Notes under the pieces: model-generated
What the model saw: only the letters and a program-made list of their open reading frames with translations
Databases searched by the model: none
What the model was told of the DNA's origin: nothing
Program-made: the position numbers and the translations under genes
Shown here: piece by piece, positions 63,765 to 64,000 of the stretch
Numbering within the stretch: position 1 is the first letter of the stretch
Layout: each line of letters starts with the position of its first letter
From: JAPORK01 sp026710285
GTDB taxonomy: Bacteria > Pseudomonadota > Gammaproteobacteria > Pseudomonadales > Endozoicomonadaceae
Length of the DNA stretch: 64,000 nt
Reading direction: 5' to 3'
Assembly (NCBI GenBank): GCA_965201045.1
Contig: OZ241746.1
Span: 5,270,001-5,334,000, forward strand

Positions 63765-64000
63765 AGGCTCCACTGTTACTCTGGCAGGTTTGTCTCCTGC
63801 CAACCATATCATCTGTCCGTTTATTTCACATAGGAACGTGCACGAAATAATTTGTATAATCCTGCCTCTTTGATTCAACTCATCCAACGACTTCCGTCGC
63901 CTGAGCCGAACCGAAGACAAACAGCCATACAAAACCACAAAACTCTCCTGAATTTGTCTAAGCTATTTTGTGCATGTTCCATATATCCGACAGGCTTAAT

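Overview
The window looks like a piece of the chromosome of a host-associated gammaproteobacterium. The housekeeping genes (ubiE, rpmB-rpmG, bamE, guaC, udk, rsmG, pdxB, pilA and pilB) are of gammaproteobacterial type, the DNA is AT-rich, and the accessory part is full of broken insertion sequences and long proteins with eukaryote-like domains. My best guess is a relative of Endozoicomonas and the animal-tissue or intranuclear parasites of marine invertebrates. That guess rests on the gene mix only; no 16S gene is present.

Layout. 0-10.1 kb is mostly ordinary: ubiE, tRNA-Phe, a pilin glycosylation-type ligase with pilA, divergent pilB, rpmB-rpmG, bamE, a tyrosine recombinase, and guaC with udk. 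From 10.4 kb the window becomes accessory. It holds a coiled-coil protein with a duplicated domain (10.4-12.7), a chitin-active LPMO (12.9-14.3), and a putative papain-fold cysteine protease with helical repeats (15.4-17.8). An IS1634-type fragment and a decayed IS200/IS605 element with a nonsense-mutated tnpB follow (17.9-20.0). Next are a phosphorothioation-associated-type methyltransferase (20.2-22.1), a small membrane coiled-coil protein, an HNH nuclease (23.8-24.8) and IS66 fragments. A second copy of the protease gene sits on a roughly 3 kb duplicated segment (25.4-28.4). After an IS256 fragment comes a 1798-residue RHS protein (29.1-34.5). A four-unit tandem array of one gene family interleaved with IS3 left ends spans 34.8-43.1, followed by an IS3 orfB, an RHS pseudogene and a second complete RHS gene (46.0-51.5). 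The end carries a 921-codon secreted protein of unknown family, rsmG, pdxB, an F-box/WD40 protein (57.0-58.5) and a three-SRCR-domain membrane protein (59.2-63.7).

Main idea. Several genes look built to act on or in a eukaryotic cell. The four tandem paralogues each carry a basic nuclear-localisation-like stretch and two intact copies of PLDLS-[TI]-K, the short motif by which adenovirus E1A and host repressors bind the co-repressor CtBP. The 58 kb gene joins an F-box to WD40 repeats, as in substrate adaptors of SCF ubiquitin ligases. The paired cysteine-protease-like genes, the polymorphic RHS proteins and the SRCR protein fit the same theme. The first RHS protein ends in what looks like the C-terminal part of a TIGR01777 (YfcH/SDR39U1) epimerase. 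Secretion systems are not in the window, so delivery is inferred.

Genome dynamics. At least eight kinds of IS remnant or MITE are visible (IS3, IS5, IS66, IS200/605, IS256, IS1634-like, an IS50/Tn5-like MITE with a 10-bp target duplication, and small TIR elements). The tandem array has its junctions exactly at IS3 left termini, so IS-driven amplification of effector genes is the most direct reading.
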